A DNA stretch of 64,000 nucleotides. It comes from Ilyonectria destructans. Taxonomy: Eukaryota > Ascomycota > Sordariomycetes > Hypocreales > Nectriaceae. Below are positions 33,401-46,205 of the stretch, in pieces. A program made the translations under genes and the position numbers. The DNA is taken from NCBI GenBank assembly GCA_020740775.1, contig JAHEWK010000004.1:1240001-1304000 (forward strand). Reading direction: 5' to 3'. The stretch's first letter is position 1. The number at the start of each line of letters is the position of its first letter. The notes beneath the pieces were generated by a model. That model was given only the letters and a program-made list of their open reading frames with translations, did no database searches and was not told the origin of the DNA.

Positions 33401-34687
33401 CTATGTCGACTCCGCAGCTCCCTCGGCAGGAGCATCCTTCTTCGTTTCCGAGGCCAACTTGTACAGCTCATTCAGATTGTACCGTTTCAGCCCCTCCCAT
33501 TGCTTGCCATCGACAACCGAGACTCCGCAAAATGTCTACGCTAGTCAGCTGCCGGACTCGCGGATAGGTCAAAACTGGCGAGGGATCGCTTACCTGGAAG
33601 ATCTCGACCAATATCACCTTGTCTGGGTTGCCCAGGTTGACCTTGTGTTTAGGGCTAACCAGGCCGGCAACCTTCTTAATGATAGCATCCGACTTGAAGG
33701 TGGTGTGGTTTCGAATGTTATGCCGGATGGCGTACTAGAAGCGCATATTGATCAGACACACGTAATGAACACACCGACTACCAACACTCACCGTGCACGC
33801 TGCGGGCTCCGTCCCATCACCCTGAGCATCGGCCCCGTTTTGGGTATCATCGCCAGACTCGCTTTTCAGCTCGAACCATTGGGCCAAGACCGTCCGAGCC
33901 ACCCGCTCGATGCCGTTCTCGCTTGCTTTATCCGTATCCTGAACAGGCGTCAAGCGGTTGACGTACTTGGTCTTCCGCTCCCTCGGATCCGGGCAGTCCT
34001 TGGCATCCTGGCACATTTTCTGAATGAGTTTGAGAGAGTCAATGGGTTCAGTGGTCTTCATGAAGAAGACACACTCGAGTCCGGTTGAGATGGCGGTGAA
34101 GACTTGCTTAGTCTTGGGCTTGGACTCCTTGAAGCTCTCCAGTTCCTGCTGGATCGAAGCCTCAATATCCTGGCCCTCCTCATCCTCCTTCACCTCATCA
34201 GTCGGATCAACCGGAGCTTCAACTCCAAACATGGACTCGCCGTACTGCATGACTCAAGTTAGTTGACAAAAAGCACGGCCAAGTACGATGGAATGTGCTC
34301 AAGAGCCACCATACCTGGTTGCAAAGGGCCTTGAACTCCCGCATAGCCTTCCCCTTCATGCCCCTGGCGTATGTCACCCAGATGCCGGCATCATTGACCT
34401 CCAATGTCCTTCCTAGCTCGGCCTTTTCAGCATGCCTGGCCTTCTGGAATGGCGTCTGCCATCTGCCAGCAGTCCCTCCCTTCGCGATCCAATTAGCAGC
34501 TGCTTCTGAATCAAAGACTGACCCAGCAAACACCCTAAGCCACGCAGACGAGAAAAGGCATGCGGGCATGTTGTGCGGGTTTGAGTGCCGAGAATTGACC
34601 CAGCTCATGACTTCTCACCTTGCTCTTCTTGTTTGCAGGACCTCCCCTGCTTGGGCCCTGCTTTCGTTTGTTTGCTCCGTCGCTCAT
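33401..34687 (-). CDS. TAN1: THUMP-domain tRNA acetylation factor TAN1
   Basis: Five exons, complement(join(33401..33535,33594..33734,33792..34244,34315..34479,34619..34687)), give 320 residues; every junction is phase 0. Exon 1 is basic (KRKQ, NKKSK). Exon 2 contains the conserved GIWVTYARGMKGKAMREFKAL, and exons 3-4 hold the THUMP domain, with GLECVFFMKT, the RLTP segment and YAIRHNIRNH. The exon 5 part, TFCGVSVVDGKQWEGLKRYNLNELY, matches the family C-terminus. Tan1 binds tRNA and acts with the Kre33/NAT10 acetyltransferase to form N4-acetylcytidine at position 12 of tRNA-Leu and tRNA-Ser. The acid-rich insert after MFGVEAP is common in fungal members. The first intron (139 nt) is longer than its neighbours; its acceptor GCGAAG was chosen because it restores the frame and the GGTAGRWQTP segment. 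Confidence 0.9.
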
Positions 34688-35189
34688 GATGGTGGCGACC
34701 TAATGAAGGACGATTGTTTCCTAAACAGGTAATTGAACACACCGACCCGGGGATAGCGATTCTGCGTGGATGATGTTGGAAGTGCAAGTCCCAATGCCCG
34801 CGTTGTGGATTACGACGATGCCAATGCGGACGCTGTGATTTTTGCAGGCGCCCCAGCGCATCACGTGTCGCCCGCCACCACAGGCACCTTGACAAGCTCT
34901 CAATCACTCCGGCATCAACACTTCGCAAATCTCATCTGTTTCAAACTGATAGAGTCAATCAATTACTATGTTCATACTCGCTCATGCGCAAATTCTAAAA
35001 AAACCCATCGACCAGTAACCCGCCCGCCGATCGATTCTGGAAACCCATTCTATGCCATTTTGATTAAGTGAGACAGCACAGCCAAGCCACTCGGTGAGTT
35101 GGATCCAATCTCTTCTCCCCCTCGCAGGTATTCCTCAAGAACAGCCTCTCTCCAATCTATACCGTCCCACTGCGGAATCCGGCCGCCGT
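34688..35189. other. Interval between TAN1 start and PDC stop
   Basis: About 500 bp holding the TAN1 promoter and the 3' flank of the pyruvate decarboxylase gene. Nothing else is recognisable. Confidence 0.6.
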
Positions 35190-37228
35190 TTACTCAAGCT
35201 TTGCGTTGTTCTTGGCGCTCGCTTGCGCCGTCATGACCAAAGCTCGAGGGGCGTCCTCCTTGGGCATGTAAAGCTCCACGAATTGCAGAGTCTTGGCAGC
35301 CTGGAACTCATCATCGGCGAGGAGTTCATTGAGCTCATCCTTGGTCTTAATTGTGAACGTCTTGCATGTATCCTCTCCTCCAAATACGTTCACTAGTTCC
35401 TTGTTCTTCCAGGTGTTGATGTCGTTGTACTCGGCTTCCATGCCGTGGATGAAGCGTTCAATGGTGAAGCCGTCGTTGCAGATGAGGAAGCTATCGTGAG
35501 ATTAGCACAAACTCGCCAAGAACAGTGCTGAGTTCTGGGAGGGACAACATGATGGCTTGAACTTACATGATTGGGTTGAGCTTATGTCGGATCATGGTGC
35601 TCAGCTCCTGAGCTGAGAGCTGGAATGATCCGTCACCAACGAAGAGGATTGTACGCCTGCCGTTACCAGCATCCTTCGCTGCCAGTGCAGCGCCCTGGCA
35701 AGCGCCAACTGACCAGCCGATGCTTCCCCAAAGAACTTGGCTGAGAGCTGTGACACCAGCGGGGAACCTGGTGTCCCAGATTCCAAAGTTGGCAGTTCCG
35801 GTTTCCGTCACGATGACATCCTTGGGGATCAGGAATTCGCCGACGCGAGGCCAGAACCAGGCCTGAGTGATGGTTTGTGAGTCATCAAGGTTTTCCTCAA
35901 CTTCGTTTTCGACCGCGGGGCTTGGCTGAGCGGAGAGCGTAGAAGCGTCGACCTGGTCAATCACCTTGCGGAGAACACCTCTCATGCTGACGCCTGGGTA
36001 CGTCGAGTATCGGACAATACAGTGATCGCTGTGAAAGTCAATGGAGTTAAGCTGTGATGTCCTGTACGAGAATCCTGCGGTGTTGAAGTCACTCTAAATC
36101 ATGATTGAAATTAGCCTGGGCTTGACAATATAAGACGTCTGGGTATTTGGTTCTCACCTTCATGGCACCGATGGTGAGGAGCAGATCCGAGGACTCAATG
36201 ATTTCCTTGGCCTGGGCGGGGTGGGAGCCGCTACCGGCATAAACACCTCCGTAGTTGGGATGGTTCTCATCGACGGCACCCTTGCCCATTGGGGTCACGA
36301 ACACGGGGAGGTTGGTCTTGTCGACGAGCTGGTGAACTTCGTCGACGACGCGATGTCGGATAGCACAGGCATCAACAAGAATGACGGGATGCTTGGCAGC
36401 GGTAAGGTTTTTGAGGACCTCGGCGACGATGAAGTCTTCGGCCTCGGGGTCATTTTCGGGTTCAGACATGTCAATGGGGGTCGCGAGGCGGGCACCTTCG
36501 ACCTTGGCCTGGACCATATCGGTGGGGAGCATGATGTAGATGGGTTGGGAACGGAGCCAGCAGGTCTTCAGGGCGTGATCGATCTGGTTTGCGATCTCGG
36601 CGGGGTTGTTGAGCTTGGCCACCTCGCATGAGATTTGGGAGCTCATGTTGGCAAATACGTTGAAGTCGCCATTGCCCAGGGTGTGGTGAAGCAGCATGCC
36701 ATCGCGCTGCGAAATTGTCGACGGGCAGCCGACGATGTGAACGACGGGAATGTGTTCAGAGAAAGCACCGGCGATGCCATTGATGGCAGAGAGCTCGCCT
36801 ACTCCAAAGGTGGTGATGAGGGCAGCGATCTTGGAGACGCGGGCGTAACCGTCGGCAGCATAGGCTTTGAAAGGGTGTCAGCGGCGAAACGAGCGAGCGC
36901 ATGCAGATGTGCAAGCAAGGATGTTGCCGTTCAAGGCGGGGTCGAGGAAGTACCCTCCCCGATTTGCAAGATGCGAAGTCATGATATGATGGGAGGGGAA
37001 GGGTGAAATGTGCAGGGGGGGCAAGAGAGGGGCAAACTCACCAGCATTGAGCTCGTTGACGCTGCCAACCCACTTGAGGCCGCAGTCAGGGAGATAGTCG
37101 AGGGCAACGAGGTTGTAGTCCCCAGGAACACCGTGGACGGAGAGCACGCCAACCTCGCGGAGACGCTTGAAGAGGTACTCGGCGACATCAATGGGCTCTT
37201 TCAGAGCCTGGACTCGTTCGTCTGCCAT
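35190..37228 (-). CDS. PDC1: Pyruvate decarboxylase
   Basis: Four exons, complement(join(35190..35490,35567..36093,36158..36864,37042..37228)), encode 573 residues, the normal subunit length. The N-terminal thiamine diphosphate pyrimidine-binding domain includes [15 protein letters not shown] and the catalytic glutamate in GSVNELNA. The junction after NELNA rebuilds [10 protein letters not shown]. The HH pair (LLHHTLGN) near residue 115 is the paired histidine typical of the decarboxylases. The C-terminal diphosphate/Mg motif is GDGS (about 451-454) followed by the ICND segment about 30 residues later. The cytosolic enzyme converts pyruvate to acetaldehyde and CO2, supplying fermentation or the acetyl-CoA bypass. 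Intron 1 is unusually long for this window (177 nt). The 2.5 kb gene-free upstream region may reflect strong regulation; that is an inference. Indole-pyruvate decarboxylase is a less likely alternative. Confidence 0.94.
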
Positions 37229-39711
37229 GATAGAGGGGGATTGGGGCTGGAGGCGATTGCAAATGGAAATTCGGATGAGGTATTGGAGATCTCGGAGGTG
37301 ATGTGGAAGGCGTGGTATGCTTGCTTCCCAAGTCGAAAACTAGGAAAGTTGAGATGCGTGGAAGCTATTGCTTGGAAGCTGGATGGTGATGAGGAGTGAT
37401 GATGCTGGGCTGTAAGCTAAGCAATGGAGTGTGGGAGAGATAGGAAGGAGCGGGAGTTGGGAGGAGGGAGGAGGAGGATGTTTATACGGAATCGAAGCTA
37501 CCACACAAGATCGGGCACACACACATGCACTCAACAATGGCAATGGCGATTCCGAAAATAGACCACCTGGAAGGGAGCGTAGTCGGACCAGGAGTGAGAT
37601 GACAAGGTGAGCAAAATCACGGTACTCTCTAACCAGCATGGATAGGGATAGGATAGGGAGACGGATATGGATTGCCCCAAAATTCCTACGCCTTGTTGTT
37701 TTCTCGTCTCTTGTCGCCGAAGGCCGTGCTGCCAGAGCGGATGGTGAGTGGTGAGGTGAGTTTGGTGATGTAATGTGGCCGGCGCCACGCGAGGGCGGCT
37801 CTGGACAATCATATGATGCCATGATGCAAGCTTCGCCGGATCCATTCGCGATCCAGCCAAGCGGAGCCCTCATCGTGGCTGCTCCGATAGCTCTGAAGAT
37901 AGCGGCAGCGGCCCGCCGGTCGTCCAGTAGCCATGATCAACAATGGGTCTTTGGATCCCCTGTTTGAGTGATTGACAGGTCGATGGACGGACAGCCAACG
38001 AGGCCCAAAAGCCATGGCAAACCCGGTCCCGGCTAGTCCGGGCGTGTGGCCGAGCACCAGGCCGAACGCATCCGTAACCACCCTTGCCCATTGCGTTACG
38101 CATTATACTCCGATGCCACGGTTGCATGGGTAAAATTCACAATGGCGCTTGTTCGGTGAAACCCAAAGGCTGCGGCAATTGAAAAGGTGATCGGGTGGTA
38201 GGGGTGGGTTCTCGGCTGGTGTGGCTGGAGACGACAGCAAGATCCAGTGGCACACGCATCATGATACTCAGCATCGTCGGTCTAATTCCGGTCGCTTGGT
38301 ACCCGCGGTCAGTCAGCTAACAGTTACAGCAGTCATCACCGCTGCATGATGAGTAACAGCAGCATCAGCGGTAGCATCATCGCTAACAACAATGCTAGCA
38401 AGTGTAGTGGTGGTAGGGCGGGAAAAAGGGAGTAGGAGGGGGCATCTCGTATCGGGTCCATCCACGCCCTGGATATTATCCGGGCGAAACGACAGAAGGC
38501 AAAACGAGACAACATTTCCCTCGGAAACAGGTCACGTCTGACTCTTCTTCATGCCTTTGTTTTCCGTTGCTTGCCGTTGATAGCAGAACAGGGAGGGTGT
38601 TGGGCATGATGGAATGATAGGTCGGTGAGCATTGGATTTGACAGTGGTCCCTTTAGCGAGCCTCAAGCAGGGAACGATTGCTCAACGAGCCACAAAAGCC
38701 GGGATAGAGCGGCAGGCCAGGGGATACAGCAGCAGGGTAAGGTGAATTCTAGGGCACGAGCCACGGAACCTGGAATCTGGAAGCTGTCAGAGCGCCTTGA
38801 TTTGTTCGTTGTGGCCCTGCTGTTCGGTGAGGCCATCGCAACGGCCGGGCCGGTAGTTAGGGGCCATGTCAGATCATCCTTATCGTGGCGGCGACTCCTC
38901 CCGAAGCAAGGGTCTCGACTGGACAAGCGGACGACCGACACCGACGACCAGGCATACCTAGGCATGCAAGCGAGAGAGCCTGGCCGGCGCGGTGGAAACC
39001 CGCCTTGTTGGGACTTTTTGGTTTGCTGGTGTTGTGCGTCATCGACTCTCATCTACACTTGTGCAGTTAATCGACCACAAATGCATGCGCGCATGTGGGA
39101 ACGAGTCCACATGTAGCCTGACAGCGAACTACTTCGCTTATGAGGTTAGGACTTATTTTTGATGTCTCCGTTGCTCTGCACCTAGGTACCTATGTTGATG
39201 AGGATGAGCCATCGGCTTAGGCGGTAGATGGTTAACCTAGGTATTGCGAGTGTATAAATGAGTTGTGTCTAATAAATCGTGAGAAGAGATTCTACATGCG
39301 AGGTACAGTAGTAGTGTTACACCAATCAATGCCCTGGACGCCGCCTTCCTCTCACCTTGGCTCAGCCCTTCAGCCCGTTGGCAGTGGCAAGGGAAGGTGC
39401 AGTGAAACCTGCAAGCCAAGGTACCCGCGCTGTTCGTCCTCCGACTCCGACGTCGGAAACATACCACAGGCCTACTTTTTTTCATCTCCATGCCTGTTTC
39501 CATCTGATTCTCCTTTCTCTCGCGAAGCTCGCCAATTTCTTCTATGGGCATGCTCTCGTACACTCCCTCTCCGTTTCCCAGGGTCATGGGTATTGATACA
39601 TGATCGCTCGTCCCACCTATACACATCCTGGGTAGACCAGCAATGGAACCGTCTTCCACTCCCGCCAGGTAAGGATATCTTACACACCGCACACCGAGTC
39701 CGGGTCGGTGT
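37229..39711. other. Gene-free interval upstream of PDC, about 2.5 kb
   Basis: The stretch holds the PDC promoter and leader on the left and the ERV1 3' flank on the right. Trinucleotide-like AGCAGCATCA words occur near 38340-38400. The motif CCTAGGTACC occurs near 39182 and CCTAGGTA near 39237. No gene is recognisable. Confidence 0.5.
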
Positions 39712-40387
39712 TCAGTCGCACCGGCCGTCCTTCCACCCTGTCCGCCATCTCTCCTCCCACTTGGAGCAATCAAACTCCGGCTTGCCCAGCTTCCGGTTCA
39801 CATCGTTGTGAGCTCCGCATAGCCACTTGCCAAACTCATCCCGGCTGCCGACCTTGGGCGTATCCCGGCGTAAGTAGCCCTGGAAGTCCTCGGCGCACAC
39901 CCAGCACGGGTAGAGTTTCGAGAAAAGGCCCACGAAGCTAAGAAGGTCCGACTTCTGGCCTTGCGACGGCTTTTCTGGGTACGTGGCCGCGATCGAGTGT
40001 AGGAGAGTCCAGGTGCTCCGACCCAAAACTTCCACGTCCGGGGGGCAGTCGGTTGGCGGACCTTGCGTCACCGCTTTGGCGCGTGTTGTGTCCCCCTTGA
40101 TAGTCTCCTTGGTCTGGGCAGCCCATGATGCAAACGACGTACAATTGCGACAGCTATAGAGGAAAAGGGTTAGCAGCGCGATCCACCATAGCGTGATTCC
40201 GGAGACTGAGCATCTCCATCGGCCAGCTAGACGGGGCGTTGACTCACGGCTTCCCATCTGGGCCCAGAACCACTCCCCTGGGAATCTTCTTGGGCGGCTC
40301 AGCAGAGCCTCCAGCAGGGGCGGGCGCACCAGGGGCCGCAACCACGCCACCTGCCGGCTGTTGTTGATCTTTGCTCTCGTCCGCCAT
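39712..40387 (-). CDS. ERV1: FAD-linked sulfhydryl oxidase ERV1, mitochondrial intermembrane space
   Basis: Two exons, complement(join(39712..40153,40248..40387)), give 193 residues; the 94-nt intron splits a proline codon and yields GKPCRNCTSF. The shuttle cysteine pair is C48-RN-C51. The catalytic pair next to FAD is C130-WV-C133 in YPCWVC, and the structural pair C159/C176 has the invariant 16-residue spacing. The helix HSIAATYPEKP and the segment CGAHNDVNRKLGKPEFDC form the FAD fold. The Ala/Pro/Gly-rich first 45 residues are the usual flexible linker. Erv1 reoxidises Mia40 during disulfide-coupled import into the intermembrane space and passes electrons to cytochrome c or oxygen. The YPCW and LGKPEFDC forms favour Erv1 over ER-located Erv2; there is no signal peptide or membrane anchor. 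Confidence 0.94.
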
Positions 40388-40951
40388 AAGCGCCACCACT
40401 CGTTGTGGTTGCTGAGACCTGACGAGTCGACAAGAAGATTAAGGGAGTGATAACCCGACAATCTTAAAGAAAGGGGCGAGAAAAGAAAGAGAGATAAGAT
40501 TTTTGTTCGACAAAGCTGCAACGGCCGCCGCGAGTTCTGGTGTTGTCGTGGTGTGACGGTAATTTGTCAGCCCCGGTAGAGCCGATTCAATCCAGGATGA
40601 TATACCGTTGAAGCGACAGGTATGGTTATCGATAACACAACCCAGGTCTGGATCGGCCTGGAAAGCCCCTCCGTTCGCAACTTTTTCTAACGGCATTGCC
40701 GGGGTGGTTATCGATAAGAGCTGAGCCGCCAGTCAGTTACCTCATATCCACTCTGGAAAAAGCTCCCCCGCCAGACGTCGTGGGTTGCGACTTGTGTCAC
40801 GCCGCCCATCTGATGATCCCGCCATAGGATTTGCGCCGGCCCCCTTTCCTTAGCAAAGTCCAATCCGTTGCCTGAGCACGCCCTCATGGCCCTGTGTGTC
40901 ATTCGACATAGTACCCACGTAATTAAGTGACCATATCTCACCGCCACCACC
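40388..40951. promoter_or_regulatory. Divergent promoter region ERV1/HEM4
   Basis: The 564 bp separate the start codons of ERV1 (leftward) and HEM4 (rightward) and must contain both promoters. The decamer GGTTATCGAT is present twice, at 40625-40634 and 40707-40716, about 80 bp apart; this is a candidate shared regulatory site. No factor can be named. Confidence 0.45.
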
Positions 40952-41970
40952 ATGGCCTCCACTCCGTCCACGACGATCCCCGTCCTCCTCCTCAAGACCA
41001 AGTCAACCCCCGGCGACTCATACGAGGACCTCTTTTCGGAATCTCAGCACAATGGAGTTCCATTTACACCGACGTTTGTCCCAGTGCTTCTGCATTGCTT
41101 CGACGATGAGGGCATGTCCAAAGTTGCCGGCTTGCTCCGGGACCGTCGCATTGGAAATGGCGAAGATCATGAATATGGCGGCATGATTTTCACCTCGCAG
41201 CGCGCTGTGGAGGCCTTTGTCAAGCTTGTTCAAGACGGAAAACGGGGTGGGCTCTTCCCCTTGGGTTTACCCTCGAAGCAATCACTCTACGTGTCAATAT
41301 ACTGACTCCCTTGCCCATCCTAGACGCTGAAGCTGCGAATGATGCCGATGCCGCCAACTGGCCTCACCTTCAAGACATCCCCGTCTACAGCGTCGGTCCT
41401 GCAACGACCCGCGCCCTCGATGCGGTGCCACAGAGTCCGCCCCTGAAGGTCTTCGGCAGCCACACCGGCAACGGCGCTGCACTTGCCTCCTACATCCTCC
41501 CCCACTACGCCGAGTGGTACCCGAATCGCCCGGCCAAGCCCCCGGTGCTCTTCCTGGTCGGCGAGACCCGTCGAGACATCATCCCCAAAACTCTCACGGA
41601 TCCGGCACTCCCCGACCCGGAGCGCATCCCCGTCACCGAGACTGTTGTCTACGGCACGGGCGTCATGCAGTCCTTCCCTGCCGACCTCGCCCGCATCCTC
41701 GAAGACACTCGTGACGTCCCCACCCGCTGGATCGTCGTCTTCTCGCCTACCGGCTGCGATAACTTGCTCCGTGGTATGGGCGTGCTGGACCTCGAAACAG
41801 GCAAGGTGCGACCCGACGCCCGCGATGGGAGGACTTTTGTTGCGACCATTGGGCCGACGACAAGGGACCATCTCCGCATGCTTGGCTTTGAGCCCGATGT
41901 ATGCGCCGAGACTCCCACTCCCGCGGGCGTGTTGAACGGTATTGTAGAGTACATGGCGAACCAAATTTAA
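40952..41970 (+). CDS. HEM4: Uroporphyrinogen-III synthase
   Basis: Two exons, join(40952..41246,41324..41970), give 313 residues. The donor is CGGG|GTGGGC and the acceptor CCTAG, joined through the split codon G|AC (KRDAEAAND). The first exon has the VLLLKTKS start and GGMIFTSQRAVEAF; the second has the VYSVGPATTRAL, LFLVGETRRDIIP, IVVFSPTGCDNLL and FVATIGPTTRDHL blocks of the two-domain HemD fold. The enzyme closes and inverts ring D of hydroxymethylbilane to make uroporphyrinogen III, the fourth step of heme synthesis, in the cytosol. Sequence conservation in this family is low overall, but the order of blocks and length are right. The unspliced frame ends at 41305 after GKRG, so the intron is required. 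Confidence 0.93.
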
Positions 41971-42644
41971 AAAGAGTATTGCTATTCGCACGCAGGTACA
42001 AGTCCCCTCAACCCAGGCCTCAGCCAAACCAATATACCTCGCATGCGCCGTCAAAGGGTACATCCCTTCTTGAGTCGAAGGTGTCCCTTATTGTTAAATC
42101 TAACCTAAAAAACATACATTAGAAAATAAGTAGATACCGAGAATAAGTCTTGTGAAAATGTTATTTCCACGCTGGTGCATCTTGTACATTGTTGATAATT
42201 GTCTTTAGGATCGGAGCATGTACTTTATCGCAGTGCTCTTTGCACGCGTTGAAATCGTGTATTTCCACATCTTTTATGGTGCACATGGCGCTGCGTAGAT
42301 CCAAGTCAAAAAGAGTTGGGAGTGTCAAACTCCGGGTATCATTATAGCACTACTAATGCCTAGTCATGTTGGTCGCTTCATGTTTTTTTGCCAGCGTTTA
42401 TCCAAGTCTTCCACCTCATTCCAGTATCCTCCCAGGCGTATGTCATCATGCTGCCTTTTGTCCACCCTTTCTATTGATTTTCCCCGTTAAGGATTTCATT
42501 TTTTCGTGCCATGCATTTTTGTGTGGTTTTCCCTTTTTGTTTTCTTCCGTGAGATCAACAAAGAGCCCTCAGCCAGAAATACACGCCAGACGCCCGTAAT
42601 ATCATGTCAACCATACCGTATCCTATATCCATGGACAAATCTGT
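41971..42644. other. Convergent 3' interval HEM4/OXR1
   Basis: About 670 bp with AT-rich sequence just after the HEM4 stop (about 42090-42360), probably transcription-termination and 3' UTR sequence for the two convergent genes. No gene is seen. Confidence 0.55.
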
Positions 42645-43736
42645 TTATGCACCCATGACCCAGAGTTCGACGCCAATCATGCCAAACTTGGTCCCCTCGT
42701 CGCTCAGAGGTTCGTTGCCAAACGTTTCACAGCGGGAACTGTGGCCGACTGCGAGCGAGTCGTCAAGCCACAGGCCGTAGTGACCACCGCCAGAGCCGAC
42801 GCTCAGGAAGTTTGTCTCGCAGTTCATGCAAAAATCGTTGAGTCCGCTATAGGGAAAGGCCTTGAAGCGGACGGCCTCGCTGGGAGTCGGCGAGGCGGAG
42901 CGGGAGCTAGTCGCGGAGGAGGAAGCGGGCCTCGGCGGCGGAGCGAGCGTCGTGGTGCGGGTGAGGTTTGTGGTGTCGGCGGAGGGCGGCAGGGGGAGGG
43001 GAGCGTGGATAGAGGCACGCCAGAGGAAGCATTCGCCGTTGCCAAAGTAGGAGTGGGCTGGATGAGGGTATTCAGAGAGGTAGGCGCCGAAGGTCTGTTG
43101 GTGGGTGTCAGTCAAAGTTGTCAGTCAAGATGACAGCTCGCAACGTTGTAATGTTGTCATGCTGTCATGTGCGGGGAGCTGGCCAAGGGACGGCCATGAT
43201 TTCAAACTCACCCCGCCTTCTTCGTCCTTGACGACCAGCACGAAGCCAGCCCGTTTGCCCTCGTATGGGCGACACCGCTGGTAGAGTGTAGCTAGGCTGG
43301 CGCCGTCCTGGTCGAGGCTGTAGACGAGGTGCCAGTCGTCGACGATGCGCAGGCGCTCGGGGATCATGGTGCGAATCTCCTCAGCCACGGCGGCAGATAA
43401 CAGTTTCGCAGAATCAGGCGTGCCCTCGCGGTAGCCGTGCAAGATGAGCGGGTCGAGAGGCGGCGGGCGCAGCGGGCTGGCGGTGCGGCGGATGGGCGAG
43501 AAGACGCCGTTGATGCCGTCCTTGGGCGGGCTGCCGTTCTGCTGGTCGTCGTAGGCGGTGTCGGCCTGGCTGGGGAAGTGCGAGTCCTCGGTCGAGAAGC
43601 GGCGGATGAGCCCGGTCCACATGTTGGCGATGTACGACGCGGACGCGCGGTTGGAGTCGGTAGCGAGGGCGGGCGTTTGGGCGCCGGAGGAGGAGGAGGG
43701 CGATTCGGAGGAGTAGTTGTGGTCGGGGGAGCTCAT
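42645..43736 (-). CDS. OXR1: TLDc-domain oxidation resistance protein (OXR1-like)
   Basis: Two exons, complement(join(42645..43094,43212..43736)), encode 324 residues; the 117-nt intron joins KDEEGG to TFGAYLSE. The N-terminal about 110 residues are Ser/Pro-rich and look disordered. The TLDc domain runs from about 115 to the C-terminus: LVYSLDQDGASLATLYQRC, the GFVLVVKD strand, then FGAYLSEYPHPAHSYFGNGECFLW, FPYSGLNDFCMNC, GGHYGLWLDDSL and the closing CETFGNEPLS and GVELWVMG. A Ser/Thr/Pro-rich insert of about 45 residues (205-249) splits the domain between two core strands. TLDc proteins such as yeast Oxr1 bind and disassemble the vacuolar H+-ATPase and protect against oxidative stress. A cysteine pair after the intron insert is not a known catalytic motif. 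Confidence 0.92.
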
Positions 43737-44939
43737 TGGGAAACGAGCGTGCCTTTGAGCGGTGGTTGAGGTCGTAGAGATAGAGGGTAGATCAGGACAG
43801 GGATCAAGAGAGCGAGACGACAGAAGGACCAGGGTCGATCGTCGAGAGTAGTCAAACCAGGCAGGGTGGTGGAGGTCGTCAACGGTTCAGTGACCAGGTC
43901 AACGTTCAGGCGCGGTGTGGGATAAGACGTTATGTACCAAACGGTTTGTTGTGTTTGTTTAGGATTTGAGACATGCAACAAGGAAAAGACCTCCCAAAAA
44001 AAAAGGATGGGACGGCGGTTGACGCTGGGTTCAGTGTTATAACAAAAGAGGATGGTCTGGTCTGGCTGGTCAGGTATGTGAATCCTTCCACTCACAAAGT
44101 GGCGGGGGCCTGATTTATTGGGGCCTCGTCATTCGTGGGCAGCTCTCTGACCGACTGACGTAGGTCTGTCTGGTCTGTCGTGTCACTCGTGTACACGCCC
44201 GCCACATGCGGTACGTTGGCGTCCAGAGCGCCCCTGGAAAGCACCGGAAGTACCGAAAGTCCGGGTGCCAACCCTCCCCCGGATCCAGCGGCCTTGGCCT
44301 CTACCGCTTTGTTTTATAGGGCGTCAGGTCACTAACCCAACTTCAACTCCAGGCCACCCAGCTTAGCTTTCAAATGGATTAGCCTCCGGCTTCCCGTCCT
44401 TTCATGATTGTAGCTCGCCGCCAAAGGACACAGGTGACCTACGGCCATAGTCATGGTCATGGACTTGGACTCCCAACAAACTACCTGATGACTGTGACTA
44501 ATCGCTATCACCTTGGTGTGATATGTAGTTGGTGTCAAGTGCGGGAAAATAAGAAACTAGAGTGGTTTTATTCATGATAGTCAGGCATTCATCTCATCCA
44601 CTTCACAGCCCCACTTCCCTCACATTGTCATACTCTTTGCTCTGCGATTTGGTATCTCCGTCGCCCATCTCCCATGCCAACACCTCACAGTCACACTCTC
44701 GTTCCTTGACCAAGTTGCACGCAAGGATATACAAAGACCAAGAGAGACCCCGTGTGTCTGTGCGTGCGCGTGTTTGTGTCTATCTATCCTTCTCCAAACT
44801 CATCGCAATGCCATTCCTCGCATCGCGAACCCAAACCCAAAATGGGATACATCGTACTACGCCTCTGCCACTATCATCCTATTCGCATCTTCTCCTCGCA
44901 GCCCCAATGCTATTATTCTGTGGCCGTGCCCCGAAAGAT
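43737..44939. other. Interval between OXR1 start and MAPK stop
   Basis: About 1.2 kb with the OXR1 promoter on the left and the 3' UTR flank of the MAPK gene on the right. An open frame on the plus strand from 44562 is antisense to the MAPK end. No gene is supported. Confidence 0.55.
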
Positions 44940-46205
<1,266 letters not shown>

